Below are positions 28,074-37,430 of a stretch of DNA of 64,000 nucleotides, piece by piece. The notes under the pieces were generated by a model. The model was not told where the DNA came from and searched no databases. It saw nothing but the letters and a program-made list of their open reading frames with translations. The translations under genes were made by a program, and so were the position numbers. Origin of the DNA: Streptomyces sp. PR69 (GTDB taxonomy: Bacteria > Actinomycetota > Actinomycetes > Streptomycetales > Streptomycetaceae); NCBI RefSeq assembly GCF_026420845.1, contig NZ_JAOWCB010000005.1, positions 214,103 to 278,102 of the forward strand. Reading direction: 5' to 3'. The first letter of the stretch is position 1. Each line of letters opens with the position of its first letter.

Positions 28074-28507
28074 CAGGCGTCCTCTCCTCTTCCCGTGGGG
28101 AGCCCCGCCGGGCGGGGCGCGGCCGGACACGGCTCCCGGTCCGGTGGGCGTACGTCGTCGGGCGGCGTGAGCTGTACGCCGATCAGCTCCAGCTCGCGTC
28201 CGGCGAGCAGTCGTGCGGCGGGCCGCTCGCACCGCGGGCACCACAGCCGCGGCGGCGATCCGACGGCGAATTCCATGTCGCAGCTGTCGCATGCGGCACG
28301 GGCGGGCACCTCCTCGACGATCAGCTCCGCACCGGCCAGTGCGGTGCCCTCCGCGGCCAGCCCGAAGGAGAACCGCAGGGCGTCGCCGACCACGCCGGAC
28401 AGTTCGCCGACGCGCAGCCGTACGGCGTCCACCGAGGCCGCACCGTGGGCGCGGGCCGTCTCCTGGACCCGCTCCACGACGGCGGCCGCGATTGACAGTT
28501 CGTGCAT
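28073..28507 (-). CDS. hypA: Hydrogenase nickel chaperone HypA
   Basis: A 144-residue HypA. The MHE N-terminus (His2 binds Ni) and the zinc site CDSC...CPRC are intact. The C-terminal 35 residues, rich in Pro and Arg, extend beyond the usual 113-118-residue length. First gene of the leftward hyp operon (hypA-B-F-C-D-E), divergent from hypX across 181 bp. Confidence 0.93.
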   Translation of the reverse strand: MHELSIAAAVVERVQETARAHGAASVDAVRLRVGELSGVVGDALRFSFGLAAEGTALAGAELIVEEVPARAACDSCDMEFAVGSPPRLWCPRCERPAARLLAGRELELIGVQLTPPDDVRPPDREPCPAAPRPAGLPTGRGEDA

Positions 28508-28688
28508 GGGTCCCCACGCTAGGCACGGCCGGAGGGCGGTTTCCGGACGGCGTACGCGGGGCGGCCCCTGATTCCACCCGCTGGCCCAAACCCGGCGCGA
28601 TGTGCGGCGCGCCCGTGCGGCAGGCGGCGGCCCTGCGGCCACCATCGGCGGTCGGGTACCGAGCCGATCGCCGATCCGAGGAGCCGTC

Positions 28689-30380
28689 ATGCGTGTGCTG
28701 CTGGTCGCCAGCGCGTTCAACAGCCTGTCGCAGCGCGTCCAGTGCGAGCTGAGGGACCGCGGCCACGCCGTCGCGGTCGAACTGGCCGGCCGTGCGGGCG
28801 TGCGCCCCGACGCCGTGGCCCGCCGCGCCCCTGACCTGGTCATCGCGCCGATGCTCACCTGCGCGATCCCCGAGGAGGTGTGGTCGGCGTACACCTGTCT
28901 GATCGTGCATCCCGGTCCGCCGGGGGACCGGGGGCCGTCCTCGCTCGACCGGGCGCTTCAGGACGGCGTCGACCGGTGGGGGGTGACGGTCCTTCAGGCG
29001 GTCGCCGAGATGGACGCCGGGCCGGTCTGGGCGTCGGCGGCCTTCGACGTGCCCGCGGGCGTCGGCAAGAGCGATCTGTACCGGGGCGAGGTCGCCGACG
29101 CCGCGGCGGAGGCCGTCGTCCTGGCCGTCGAACGCTTCTCCTCGGGGACGTACACCCCGGCGCCGCAGTCCCCGGCGGCCGTGTCGGCGCGCCCGTATCT
29201 GCGTCAGGAGGAGCGCGCGATCGACTGGCGGCGGGAGCCGACGGCCTCCGTGCTGCGCAGGCTGTGGGCCGCCGACTCCCATCCGGGCGTGCTCGACCGG
29301 CTCCTGGGGGGCGAGTGGTATCTCTGCGGCGGCCATGAGGAGGACACCCTCACGGGCCCGCCGGGCGAGCTGCTGGCCACCCGGCACGGGGCCGTGTGCC
29401 GGGCCACCGTGGACGGCGCGGTGTGGATTCCGCAGCTGCGGCCCCGCCGCGCTCCCGGCGGCCCCGCGACCTTCAAGCTCCCGGCGGCCCTGGCGCTCGG
29501 CGACCGGCTGCCGGCCGTGCCCGAGCTGCCCGGCCCGCTGCGGCCGCCCGCGGGCAGGCGCACCTGGACCGACATCCGCTACGAGGAACAGGGGGCCGTC
29601 GGCTTTCTGCGGTTCTCGTTCCCGGGCGGTGCGATGGGCGTCGACCACTGCCGCCGGCTGCTCGACGCCTACCGGGTGGCGCTGTCCCGGCCGACGGACG
29701 TTCTGGTGCTGGGCGGAAGGCGCGACTTCTTCTCCAACGGCATCCATCTGGGGGTCATCGAGGCCGCGGCCGACCCCGCGGCGGAGTCCCGGGCGTGCAT
29801 CGAGGCCATGGACGATCTGGTTCAGGCGGTGCTCACCACGACGGACCGGCTGGTCGTGGCCGCCCTGGCGGGCAATGCGGCGGCCGGCGGGGCGATGCTG
29901 GCGCTCGCCGCCGACGAGGTGTGGTGCAGATCCGGGTGTGTGCTCAACCCCCACTACCGGCTGATGGGGCTCACCGGCTCCGAATACTGGACGTACACGC
30001 TGCCGCGGCGGGTGGGCGCGGCGACGGCGGGGCGGCTGATGAGCGAGGCGGAGCCGCTCAGCGCCAGGGCCGCGCTGGGCCTCGGGTTCGCCGACCGGGT
30101 GGTGGAGTGCGGTCCTGAGGACTTCGCCGCGGAGGTCGCCCGTTCGGCCGGGCGGCTGGCTTCTTCGGCCGCGCTCCGCTCCCGCGTCGGAGCGAAGAAG
30201 GCCGCGCGGGAGCGCGATGAGGCGGTCCGCCCGCTGGGCGACTGGCGGGCGGCGGAGCTGAAGCGCATGCGGGAGATCTTTGACGATCCAGCGGCTCCGT
30301 ATCACGCTCTGCGGTCGGCATTTGTGCGCAAACAGCCCCGTCCCGGCGTGCCCACCACCTCATGCATGCCCGAATTGTGA
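28689..30380 (+). CDS. hypX: HypX/HoxX, CO-generating hydrogenase maturation enzyme
   Basis: A 563-residue two-domain protein. The N-terminal half resembles formyl-tetrahydrofolate transferases (HPGPPGDRGPSSLD, near residue 76); the C-terminal half is crotonase-like with GNAAAGGAML oxyanion region and GSEYWTYTLPRRVG, a HypX hallmark. Under aerobic conditions HypX makes the CO ligand from the formyl group of N10-formyl-THF via formyl-CoA. ATG with GAGGAG 6 nt upstream. Its presence indicates that hydrogenase maturation is meant to proceed in oxygen. Confidence 0.92.
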   Translation: MRVLLVASAFNSLSQRVQCELRDRGHAVAVELAGRAGVRPDAVARRAPDLVIAPMLTCAIPEEVWSAYTCLIVHPGPPGDRGPSSLDRALQDGVDRWGVTVLQAVAEMDAGPVWASAAFDVPAGVGKSDLYRGEVADAAAEAVVLAVERFSSGTYTPAPQSPAAVSARPYLRQEERAIDWRREPTASVLRRLWAADSHPGVLDRLLGGEWYLCGGHEEDTLTGPPGELLATRHGAVCRATVDGAVWIPQLRPRRAPGGPATFKLPAALALGDRLPAVPELPGPLRPPAGRRTWTDIRYEEQGAVGFLRFSFPGGAMGVDHCRRLLDAYRVALSRPTDVLVLGGRRDFFSNGIHLGVIEAAADPAAESRACIEAMDDLVQAVLTTTDRLVVAALAGNAAAGGAMLALAADEVWCRSGCVLNPHYRLMGLTGSEYWTYTLPRRVGAATAGRLMSEAEPLSARAALGLGFADRVVECGPEDFAAEVARSAGRLASSAALRSRVGAKKAARERDEAVRPLGDWRAAELKRMREIFDDPAAPYHALRSAFVRKQPRPGVPTTSCMPEL

Positions 30381-30436
30381 GCATTGTTATGGCGTGAAAG
30401 CCTGCGGTGGAGGCCGTCGGCAGAAAGGGAACCGCC

Positions 30437-31504
30437 ATGAGCGCCGGAAGCGAGGAGTCGGAGGCCGAGGCAGCCGCCTCCGCGGACGAGGTCCACATCC
30501 TGTGGACCTCGGAGGGGATGAGCTGCGACGGGGACACGGTGTCGGTCACGGCCGCCAGGCTGCCCAGCCTGGAGGACGTCGTCCTCGGCGCGATCCCCGG
30601 ACTGCCGAAAGTGGTCCTGCACAACAAGGTCCTGGCGTACGAGACCGGCGACGACTTCATGGCGGCCTTCCACCGGGCGGCCCGCGACGAGCTGGGCCCG
30701 TATGTGCTCGTCGTGGAGGGCTCCGTCCCCAATGAGCGGGTCAACGGCGACGGCTACTGGGCGGCGATGGGCAACGACCCGGAGACCGGGGAGCCCATTG
30801 CCTTCAACACCTGGCTCGACCGGCTGGCGCCCAATGCGTTCGCCGTGGTCGCCGTCGGCACCTGCGCCGCCTACGGCGGCATCCACGCCATGGCCGGCAA
30901 CCCCACCGGCTCGATGGGGCTCGCGGACTACCTCGGCTGGGACTTCCGCTCGGCCGCGGGCATGCCGATCGTGAATGTGCCGGGCTGTCCCGTACAGCCC
31001 GACAACTTCATGGAGACGCTCACCTGGCTGCTCTACCAGGCCGCGGGCCTCGCCCCGCCGCTCCCGCTCGACGAGCAGCTGCGGCCCACGTGGCTGTTCG
31101 GCAAGACCGTTCACGAGGGGTGCGACCGCGCCGCCTACTACGAGCAGGGCGACTTCGCCAAGGACTACAACTCCCCCAAGTGCCAGGTGAAGATCGGCTG
31201 CTGGGGGCCCGTCGTCAACTGCAATGTCACCAAGCGCGGCTGGATGGACGGCGTCGGCGGCTGCCCCAATGTCGGGGGCATCTGCATCGGCTGCACCATG
31301 CCGGGCTTCCCCGACAAGTTCATGCCGTTCATGGACGAGGCGCCCGGCGCCAGCCTCTCCTCGGCGATCCTCTCCGCCTCCTACGGCCCGCTCGTCCGCT
31401 CCCTGCGTGCGATCACCAACAAGGCGGCCAACCGCGAACCCAAGTGGCGGCACGGGCGCGAGCTGGTCACCTCGGGCTATGACCCCCGCTGGCCCCGCCG
31501 CTGA
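30437..31504 (+). CDS. hhyS: [NiFe]-hydrogenase small subunit, group 1h
   Basis: A 355-residue electron-transfer subunit without a Tat signal, so the enzyme is cytoplasmic or membrane-peripheral, as in group 1h. Cluster ligands: WTSEGMSCDGDT (proximal, with Asp next to Cys as in the 3Cys1Asp type), GTCAAYGG, GCPVQPDN, HEGC..., CQVKIGCWGP and GGCPNVGGICIGCTMPGFPD. It passes electrons from the NiFe site to the respiratory chain. ATG with GAAAGGGA 6 nt upstream, 56 bp after hypX. Family members scavenge atmospheric H2 in spores. Confidence 0.93.
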   Translation: MSAGSEESEAEAAASADEVHILWTSEGMSCDGDTVSVTAARLPSLEDVVLGAIPGLPKVVLHNKVLAYETGDDFMAAFHRAARDELGPYVLVVEGSVPNERVNGDGYWAAMGNDPETGEPIAFNTWLDRLAPNAFAVVAVGTCAAYGGIHAMAGNPTGSMGLADYLGWDFRSAAGMPIVNVPGCPVQPDNFMETLTWLLYQAAGLAPPLPLDEQLRPTWLFGKTVHEGCDRAAYYEQGDFAKDYNSPKCQVKIGCWGPVVNCNVTKRGWMDGVGGCPNVGGICIGCTMPGFPDKFMPFMDEAPGASLSSAILSASYGPLVRSLRAITNKAANREPKWRHGRELVTSGYDPRWPRR

Positions 31505-31592
31505 CCCGCCCGTCCGCCCGCCTCCCGCCGTCCGCTCGTCCCCGTCCGCCGCTCGCCCCCCGCCGACGACCACCCCCGGAAAGGACCGTGCC

Positions 31593-33380
31593 GTGCCGAG
31601 CGAGACCCTCGTGCCGCCCCAGCAGCGTGAACTGACCGATGTCGCGTTTGACCCCATCACCAGGATCGTCGGCAACCTGGGCATCTATACGAAGATCGAC
31701 TTCCCGCGCCGGGAAGTCGTCGAATGCCGCAGCACCTCGTCCATCTTCCGCGGCTACAGCGTTTTTATGAAGGGCAAGGACCCCCGCGACGCCCACTTCA
31801 TCACCAGCCGCATCTGCGGCATCTGCGGCGACAACCACGCCACCTGCTCCGTCTACGCCCAGAACATGGCGTACGGCGTCAAGCCCCCGCCGCTCGCCGA
31901 CTGGATCATCAACCTCGGCGAAGCCGCCGAGTATATGTTCGACCATACGATCTTCCAGGACAATATGGTCTTCGTCGACTACTGCGAACGCATGGTCAAG
32001 GAGACCAACCCCGGCGTGTGGGAACGCGCCGAGCGCACCCCCGCCCCGCGCGCCGACCGGCACGGCCTGCGCACCATCGGCGAGATCATGACCTCGTACA
32101 ACCCCTTCGAGGGGAGCACCTACAAAGAAGCCCTCGAAATGAGCCGGCTCACCCGGGAGATGATCTGCCTGATGGAGGGCCGGCATGTGCACCCCTCCAC
32201 GCTCTACCCCGGCGGCGTCGGCACCGTCGCCACCCCCCAGGTCTTCACCGACTACCTCGTCCGGCTCACCCGCTGCCTCGACTTCGTCAAACGCGCGGTC
32301 GCCATGAACGACGACGTCTTCGACTTCTTCTACGAGGCCCTGCCCGGCTACGAGGAGGTCGGCCGCCGCCGTACGCTGCTCGGCTGCTGGGGCGCCTTCC
32401 AGGACCCGGAGGTCGTCGACTACGACTACCGGACGATGAACACCTGGGGCAACGCCATGTTCGTCACCCCCGGCATCGTCGTCGACAACCAGCTCATCAC
32501 CACCGACCTGGTCGACATCAACCTCGGCATGCGCATCCTGCTGGGCAGCTCGTACTACGAGGACTGGGAGGGCGAGGAGACCTTCGTCGACACCGACCCC
32601 CTGGGCAATCCCGTCGACAGACGCCACCCCTGGAACCAGACCACGCTGCCCGCGCCGCAGAAGCGGGACCTCGACGGCGGCAACTACAGCTGGGTGATGA
32701 GCCCCCGCTGGTACGACAGGCGCACCGGCGACCATCTCGCGCTGGACACCGGCGGCGGCCCCATTGCCCGCCTGTGGGCCACCGCCCTCGCCGGCAAGGT
32801 CCGCACGCCGTACGTCCGTTCCACCGGGCACAGCGTGGAGATCGATCTGCCCAAGACGCCGTCGAGCCCGGAAGTCCGGCTGGAGTGGCGGCCGCCGGCC
32901 TTCCCCAACACCATCGAACGCAACCGCGCCCGCATGTACTTCGTCGCCTACGCCGCCGGGATGGCGCTGCACTTCGTGGACAAGGCCCTCGGCGAGGTGC
33001 GGGCCGGACGCACCAAGGTCTTCCAGGACTTCACCGTCCCCTCAGAAGGCATCGGCGTCGGCTTCCACGAGGCCGTCCGCGGAGTCCTCTCCCACCATCT
33101 GGTGATCCGCGACCGGAAGATCGCCAATTACCACCCGTACCCGCCCACCCCGTGGAACGCCAGCCCCCGCGACAGCTACGGCACACCCGGCCCGTACGAG
33201 GACGCCGTCCAGGGCTGCCCCATCTTCGAGGAGAACGGCCCCGACGGCTTCAAGGGCATCGACATCATGCGCACCGTGCGCAGCTTTGACCCCTGTCTGC
33301 CCTGCGGCGTCCATATGTACCTCGGCGGCGGCCGCACTCTGAAGCAGTCCCACTCGCCGACGTTCGGCGCACACTCCTGA
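31593..33380 (+). CDS. hhyL: [NiFe]-hydrogenase large subunit, group 1h
   Basis: A 595-residue catalytic subunit. The L1 motif is RICGICGDNHATC (Cys75 and Cys78), the form typical of group 1h high-affinity hydrogenases; the L2 motif is DPCLPCGVH (Cys568, Cys571, His574). Twenty-one residues follow His574 and would be removed by the endopeptidase at 36627-37430 after Ni insertion. GTG start with GGAAAGGA 7 nt upstream. The subunit oxidises H2; high affinity and oxygen tolerance are inferred from the group. Confidence 0.94.
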   Translation: MPSETLVPPQQRELTDVAFDPITRIVGNLGIYTKIDFPRREVVECRSTSSIFRGYSVFMKGKDPRDAHFITSRICGICGDNHATCSVYAQNMAYGVKPPPLADWIINLGEAAEYMFDHTIFQDNMVFVDYCERMVKETNPGVWERAERTPAPRADRHGLRTIGEIMTSYNPFEGSTYKEALEMSRLTREMICLMEGRHVHPSTLYPGGVGTVATPQVFTDYLVRLTRCLDFVKRAVAMNDDVFDFFYEALPGYEEVGRRRTLLGCWGAFQDPEVVDYDYRTMNTWGNAMFVTPGIVVDNQLITTDLVDINLGMRILLGSSYYEDWEGEETFVDTDPLGNPVDRRHPWNQTTLPAPQKRDLDGGNYSWVMSPRWYDRRTGDHLALDTGGGPIARLWATALAGKVRTPYVRSTGHSVEIDLPKTPSSPEVRLEWRPPAFPNTIERNRARMYFVAYAAGMALHFVDKALGEVRAGRTKVFQDFTVPSEGIGVGFHEAVRGVLSHHLVIRDRKIANYHPYPPTPWNASPRDSYGTPGPYEDAVQGCPIFEENGPDGFKGIDIMRTVRSFDPCLPCGVHMYLGGGRTLKQSHSPTFGAHS

Positions 33381-33391
33381 AGGAGACGGCC

Positions 33392-33955
33392 ATGCCCTGG
33401 GACGAGGAAGAAGCCCGCCGGCACGTGGTCAGGACCGAGCAGCAGCTCGCCGCCCTGGACACCCTCCCCGACCATGCGGCGGCCGCCCGCGCCCGCGAGG
33501 CCGTACAGGCGCTGGTGGACCTGTACGGAGAGTGCCTGGCGAGGATCGCGGCGCAGCTCGGCGAGGCGGACCCGGACGCGGTCCGCCGGCTGGCCGGCGA
33601 CCCGCTCATCGGCCAGCTGCTTTTGGTGCACGACCTCCACCCCGACCCGGTCGCCAGCCGCATCGAGGCCGTACTCGCCGAACTGCGGCCGGCGCTCGGC
33701 GGCGGCGAGGCGGAACTCCTCGCCGTCGAAGGGCCCGTGGCGCGGATCGGACTCACCGAAGGCGGCGCTTCCGGCGGCTGCGGCTGCTCCCCGGACGGGC
33801 CGCCCGACGACGCGGTGCGGGACGCGGTCCTGGGGTGCGCCCCGGAGATCGAACGGGTCGAGATCGAGACCGTACGGGCCCCCGCCCCGCAGGCCGTGAT
33901 CCCGGTCGCCGACCTCTTCCGCGGCCCTGCCCTCGCAGCACGGGAGGCGGGGTGA
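33392..33955 (+). CDS. NifU C-terminal-domain-like protein of the hydrogenase operon
   Basis: A 187-residue protein. The N-terminal half is helical, the C-terminal half resembles the NifU/Nfu iron-sulfur scaffold domain, but the usual CxxC is replaced by CGC (GGCGCSPDG). It may help insert or repair FeS clusters in the small subunit. RBS AAGGAG upstream; its stop overlaps the next start (GTGA). Confidence 0.7.
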   Translation: MPWDEEEARRHVVRTEQQLAALDTLPDHAAAARAREAVQALVDLYGECLARIAAQLGEADPDAVRRLAGDPLIGQLLLVHDLHPDPVASRIEAVLAELRPALGGGEAELLAVEGPVARIGLTEGGASGGCGCSPDGPPDDAVRDAVLGCAPEIERVEIETVRAPAPQAVIPVADLFRGPALAAREAG

Positions 33956-34659
33956 CCGCGCCCAGGGCCTTTGCGGCCCCCCGGCTGCGCCGACTGGCGG
34001 CCCCCGGCGGCGCCGGGCATACAACGCGCGAGGTGTGCGACCTGTGCGCCCAGCCGATCGCACCGGACCACCGTCATCTGCTGGAGACGGGAAGCGGCGA
34101 CATCGCCTGCGGCTGCCCCGCCTGCGCACTGCTGTTCGACCGTACGGACGCCGAGGGAGCCCGCTACCGGCTGATCCCGGACACCCGCAGCCGACTGGAC
34201 GGCCGCGTCCTTGACGACGCGACCTGGGCAAGTTTCGGCATCCCCGTCGGGCTGGCCTTCTTCACCCGGCCCTCGGGCTCCGACGCGGTCCGCGCCGCCT
34301 ACCCCAGCCCGCTGGGCCTGATGCGCTCCGTCGTCGCCCCGGAGAGCTGGGCCGGGGCCGAGGCCGCCTGCCCCGCCCTGGCCGCCATGACCCCGGACGT
34401 GGAGGCCCTGCTGGTCAACCGGGTGTGCGGGGAGCCCCGGCACTGGCTCGTCCCCCTGGACGACTGCTACCGCCTCGCGGCCCTGGTGCGCGCACACTGG
34501 AAGGGACTGGGCGGGGGAGACGAGGTCTGGCGGCAGGTCGACGGATTCTTCCAGGCACTCACACCCGGCCCCGCGCGCGACGCGGGGCTTCCAGGCCCCG
34601 CTTCCGGCGCGGGCTCCCCGCACACGACACCCAGGGAGGCGTCATGGGCATCGCCGTAG
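33952..34659 (+). CDS. DUF5947-like conserved hydrogenase-operon protein
   Basis: A 235-residue protein with an N-terminal zinc-ribbon-like set: CDLC (about residues 26-29) and CGCPAC (about 50-55). The rest is an alpha/beta domain with no motif I recognise. The DUF5947 label is from memory of the family in Streptomyces hydrogenase operons and is tentative. GTG start overlapping the previous stop. Possible roles: rubredoxin/HupK-like maturation factor or structural scaffold. Confidence 0.6.
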   Translation: MTAPRAFAAPRLRRLAAPGGAGHTTREVCDLCAQPIAPDHRHLLETGSGDIACGCPACALLFDRTDAEGARYRLIPDTRSRLDGRVLDDATWASFGIPVGLAFFTRPSGSDAVRAAYPSPLGLMRSVVAPESWAGAEAACPALAAMTPDVEALLVNRVCGEPRHWLVPLDDCYRLAALVRAHWKGLGGGDEVWRQVDGFFQALTPGPARDAGLPGPASGAGSPHTTPREASWASP

Positions 34660-34850
34660 GAAAGCCCGACGTCCGCGTCGACCGGGCGGCACACGTCCGC
34701 GGCGTCCGCCGGGGCAACCACCTCGGACTCGGCAAACACCAGCCGGGACACCGGCGCGACGACACATCCACGGCACGCCGCTCCACCGGCGTCAACGCCA
34801 AGCACCATGAGCCGATCATGCCCGACATGCCGAATCTGTCGCCCGCATGA
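34644..34850 (+). CDS. Small basic protein of the hydrogenase operon (68 aa)
   Basis: Overlaps the end of the preceding gene by 16 bp, with AGGGAGG 6 nt before the ATG, and its stop overlaps the following ATG. It is rich in Arg, His and Gly, with a conserved-looking C-terminal block IMPDMPNLSPA and STGVNAKHHEP. Coding is supported by the coupled overlaps on both sides. No known domain. Confidence 0.6.
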   Translation: MGIAVGKPDVRVDRAAHVRGVRRGNHLGLGKHQPGHRRDDTSTARRSTGVNAKHHEPIMPDMPNLSPA

Positions 34851-35563
34851 CGGCCGCCGCACCGCAGACGACCGGGCCCGCCGGGGCCGGACACGGCGCG
34901 ATCGACGCGGCACCCGAACTGACCTTCGCCGTCACCGGGGTCGAGCCGGAGCGCCATGCCGCCGTACCCACCCTCCGCTTCACCCTGGAGACGGCCCGCA
35001 GCGGCGGCGGGCCGGTCCGGGCCGTGGCGCTGACCGTCGCCGTCCGCATCGAGGTGACCCGCCGCGCCCACGACCCCGTCGCCTGCCGGGCGCTGACCGA
35101 GCTGTTCGGCCAGCCGGAGGAGTGGGGCCGGACCATGCGGCCGCTGCTGTGGACGCAGACCACGGTCCAGGTGCCGCCGTTCGACGAGCGGACCTCCGTG
35201 CCGCTGCTCGTGCCGTGCGCCGCCGACGCGGAACTGGCCGTGACCAAGTATCTGCGCGCCGCCGGGGACGGCGAGGTGCCGCTCGGCTTTCTCTTCAACG
35301 GCACGGTCTTCTACCACACCCCCGGCCCCGCGCCGGTGGCCGGCGCGCTGCGCACCGCGCACATCCCCTGGTCCGCCGAGGCCTCCTGCCCGCTGCCCGC
35401 GGGACTGTGGCCCCGGCTCATGGAGCGCTACCACGGCGCGGACCCCTGGCTGCGGCTGCGCCGGGAGACCTGTGACCGGCTGGACGCCTACCGCGCACAC
35501 CACGCACTGGGCAGCACCGACGACGCGGTGCGCGCCCTGCTCGACCGATCGGGAGCACCATGA
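34847..35563 (+). CDS. DUF6084-like conserved hydrogenase-operon protein
   Basis: A 238-residue soluble protein with no transmembrane segment and no cysteine cluster. It looks beta-rich in the first half (FTLETARSGGGPVRAVALTVAVRIEV) and has aromatic-rich blocks FLFNGTVFYH and IPWSAEASCPLP. The DUF6084 label is tentative. Coupled to both neighbours by 4-bp overlaps, so probably stoichiometrically required for the hydrogenase. Confidence 0.6.
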   Translation: MTAAAPQTTGPAGAGHGAIDAAPELTFAVTGVEPERHAAVPTLRFTLETARSGGGPVRAVALTVAVRIEVTRRAHDPVACRALTELFGQPEEWGRTMRPLLWTQTTVQVPPFDERTSVPLLVPCAADAELAVTKYLRAAGDGEVPLGFLFNGTVFYHTPGPAPVAGALRTAHIPWSAEASCPLPAGLWPRLMERYHGADPWLRLRRETCDRLDAYRAHHALGSTDDAVRALLDRSGAP

Positions 35564-36630
35564 AGGACACCGCAGCGCAGACCGGCGTCGACGCCATCGC
35601 CCGCACCTGTCTGTACGAGGGCTATCTGCTGTGGCCCTACCGCAGGTCCGCGCTGAAGAACGCCAAACGCTGGACGTTCGGCGGGGTCTTCCCGGGCGGC
35701 GGCTGCGCCGAGGCGCTCGGCGAACGGCACACCGCGACCGCGCAGCTGCTGCTGGAACACGGCATCGGCCCGTACGAGGTGACCGTACGCCTGAGGTTTC
35801 TCCAGGTCGTGGACCGCACGGTATGGCGGGACGGCCCCGAGGGGCCGGAGCGCACGGATGCGCTCACCGTCGCCGGAGAGCGCCATGTGACCTGGCAGGA
35901 GGCGACCGAACGGGAGGTCCTGCTCACGCTCGCCGTGCCCGGCTCCGGCCCCTGCGCGAGCGCCGTCGACATCCCCGAGGGCTCCGCCGCCGAGCCGCTC
36001 GCCGAAGCGGACGGACGCCGCGCCGGCAGCGTCATCCGCGGCTGGCGGCGGCTGAGCGGTACGCTGACGGCCGCGAGCGAGCCCGTCGCCCCCGGTGTGG
36101 ACCGGCTGACCGTCCGGGTGGCGAACACCTCGGACTGCCCGCCTCCCCGGCCGGGCGACCGCCGCGCCCGCGAGGAGGCCGCGGCGTACGCCTTCGCCTC
36201 CACCCATCTCATCCTGCACAGCGACCAGGCCCGGTTCATCTCCCTCCTCGATCCTCCTTATCAGCTGCGCCGCGCCGCCGCGGCCTGCGCCAACGACGGC
36301 GTCTGGCCGGTCCTCGCGGGCGAGCAGGACGGGCCGGACGGCCGGCGGGCGCACACCGTGCTCGCCTCGCCTCTCACGCTGTACGATTTCCCGGCCGTGG
36401 CCCCGGAGAGCCCGGGCGACCTCTTCGACGGCACGGAGATCGACCAGCTCCTCGTCCTCAGCGTGCTGAGCATGACCGAGGAGGAGCAGGCGGAGGCCCG
36501 GGCCTGCGACCCCCGGGCGCGTGAGATCCTCGACCGCTGCGCCGGACTCGGACTGGACGAGATGGCCCATCTGCACGGCGCGATCCGGGAGTTCCGCCCC
36601 GCGGCCGCGCCCGTACGGGAGGACGGGTGA
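35560..36630 (+). CDS. Conserved hypothetical protein of the hydrogenase operon (356 aa)
   Basis: A soluble 356-residue protein. The opening CLYEGYLLWPYRRSALKNAKRWTFGGVFP is aromatic-rich; the middle is beta-strand rich; ASTHLILHSDQARFISLLDPP and the acidic C-terminal third are distinctive. No cofactor motif recognised. It sits between DUF6084-like and protease genes with 4-bp overlaps on both sides. I do not recognise its function; an assembly factor or adaptor for the hydrogenase is possible. Confidence 0.6.
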   Translation: MKDTAAQTGVDAIARTCLYEGYLLWPYRRSALKNAKRWTFGGVFPGGGCAEALGERHTATAQLLLEHGIGPYEVTVRLRFLQVVDRTVWRDGPEGPERTDALTVAGERHVTWQEATEREVLLTLAVPGSGPCASAVDIPEGSAAEPLAEADGRRAGSVIRGWRRLSGTLTAASEPVAPGVDRLTVRVANTSDCPPPRPGDRRAREEAAAYAFASTHLILHSDQARFISLLDPPYQLRRAAAACANDGVWPVLAGEQDGPDGRRAHTVLASPLTLYDFPAVAPESPGDLFDGTEIDQLLVLSVLSMTEEEQAEARACDPRAREILDRCAGLGLDEMAHLHGAIREFRPAAAPVREDG

Positions 36631-37430
36631 CCGGCGCGCCGCGGACGGTGCTCGTGGACGGCGTTCCCGTCGGCCGCGGCAGCCGGGTACGGCTGCGGCC
36701 GTCCCGGAGGGCCGACATCCTCGATCTGGCGCTGACCGGCCGGGAAGCCGAAGTCGACGCGATCGAGGAGGACTTCGAGGGACAGCTCCATCTGGCCGTC
36801 CTCGTCCGGGACGACCCCGGGCGCGATCTGGGCGCAAGCCGCAAGATCGGCCACCGCTTCTTCTTCACACCGGAGGAGGTGGAGCCGCTGGGACCCGGCG
36901 CCGGTGCACCGGCCCCTCGGGTGCTGGTCGCGGGCATCGGCAATATGTTCCTCGCCGACGACGGCTTCGGCCCCGAGGTGATCGCCGCGCTCAGGGAGCG
37001 GCCCGCGCCGCCCGGCGTGCACCTCGTGGACTTCGGCATCCGGGGCATGGACCTGGCCTTTTCGCTGCTCGACGGTTACGCGGCCGCGCTGCTCGTGGAC
37101 GCGGCCCCGCACGGTGAGCGGCCCGGCACGCTCAGCGTCATCGAGCCCGGGCCCGGGCCGGAGACCGCCATGCCCGAGGCCCACGCCATGGACCCGGTCC
37201 GGGTGCTCGCCCTGGCGCGGCGGCTGGGCGACGGCACGCTGCCCCGCGCCCTGGTCCTCGGCTGCGAACCCGAGGTCCGCATGACGGGTGAGGAACCCGA
37301 TGTCGTCGTCGGCCTCAGCGCCCCCGTGCGCCAGGCCGTGTCACGCGCCGTGCCGCTGGTCGAGTCCCTCGTCACCGAACTCCTTGCACATTCGTCCCTC
37401 ACCGGCGCAGGAAAGGCAGCAGCCCCATGA
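36627..37430 (+). CDS. Hydrogenase maturation endopeptidase with extra N-terminal domain
   Basis: A 267-residue protein. Residues ~98-255 are a HybD/HyaD-type protease: VLVAGIGNMFLADDGFGPEV (GxGN and Asp metal ligand), a central HAMDP block and LVLGCEPE. It clips the C-terminal tail of the large subunit after nickel insertion. Residues 1-95 form an additional domain with an SH3-like look (VRLRPSRRADILDLALTGREA), unusual for this family, which is normally ~150-180 residues. GTG start overlaps the previous stop. Confidence 0.85.
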   Translation: MTGAPRTVLVDGVPVGRGSRVRLRPSRRADILDLALTGREAEVDAIEEDFEGQLHLAVLVRDDPGRDLGASRKIGHRFFFTPEEVEPLGPGAGAPAPRVLVAGIGNMFLADDGFGPEVIAALRERPAPPGVHLVDFGIRGMDLAFSLLDGYAAALLVDAAPHGERPGTLSVIEPGPGPETAMPEAHAMDPVRVLALARRLGDGTLPRALVLGCEPEVRMTGEEPDVVVGLSAPVRQAVSRAVPLVESLVTELLAHSSLTGAGKAAAP

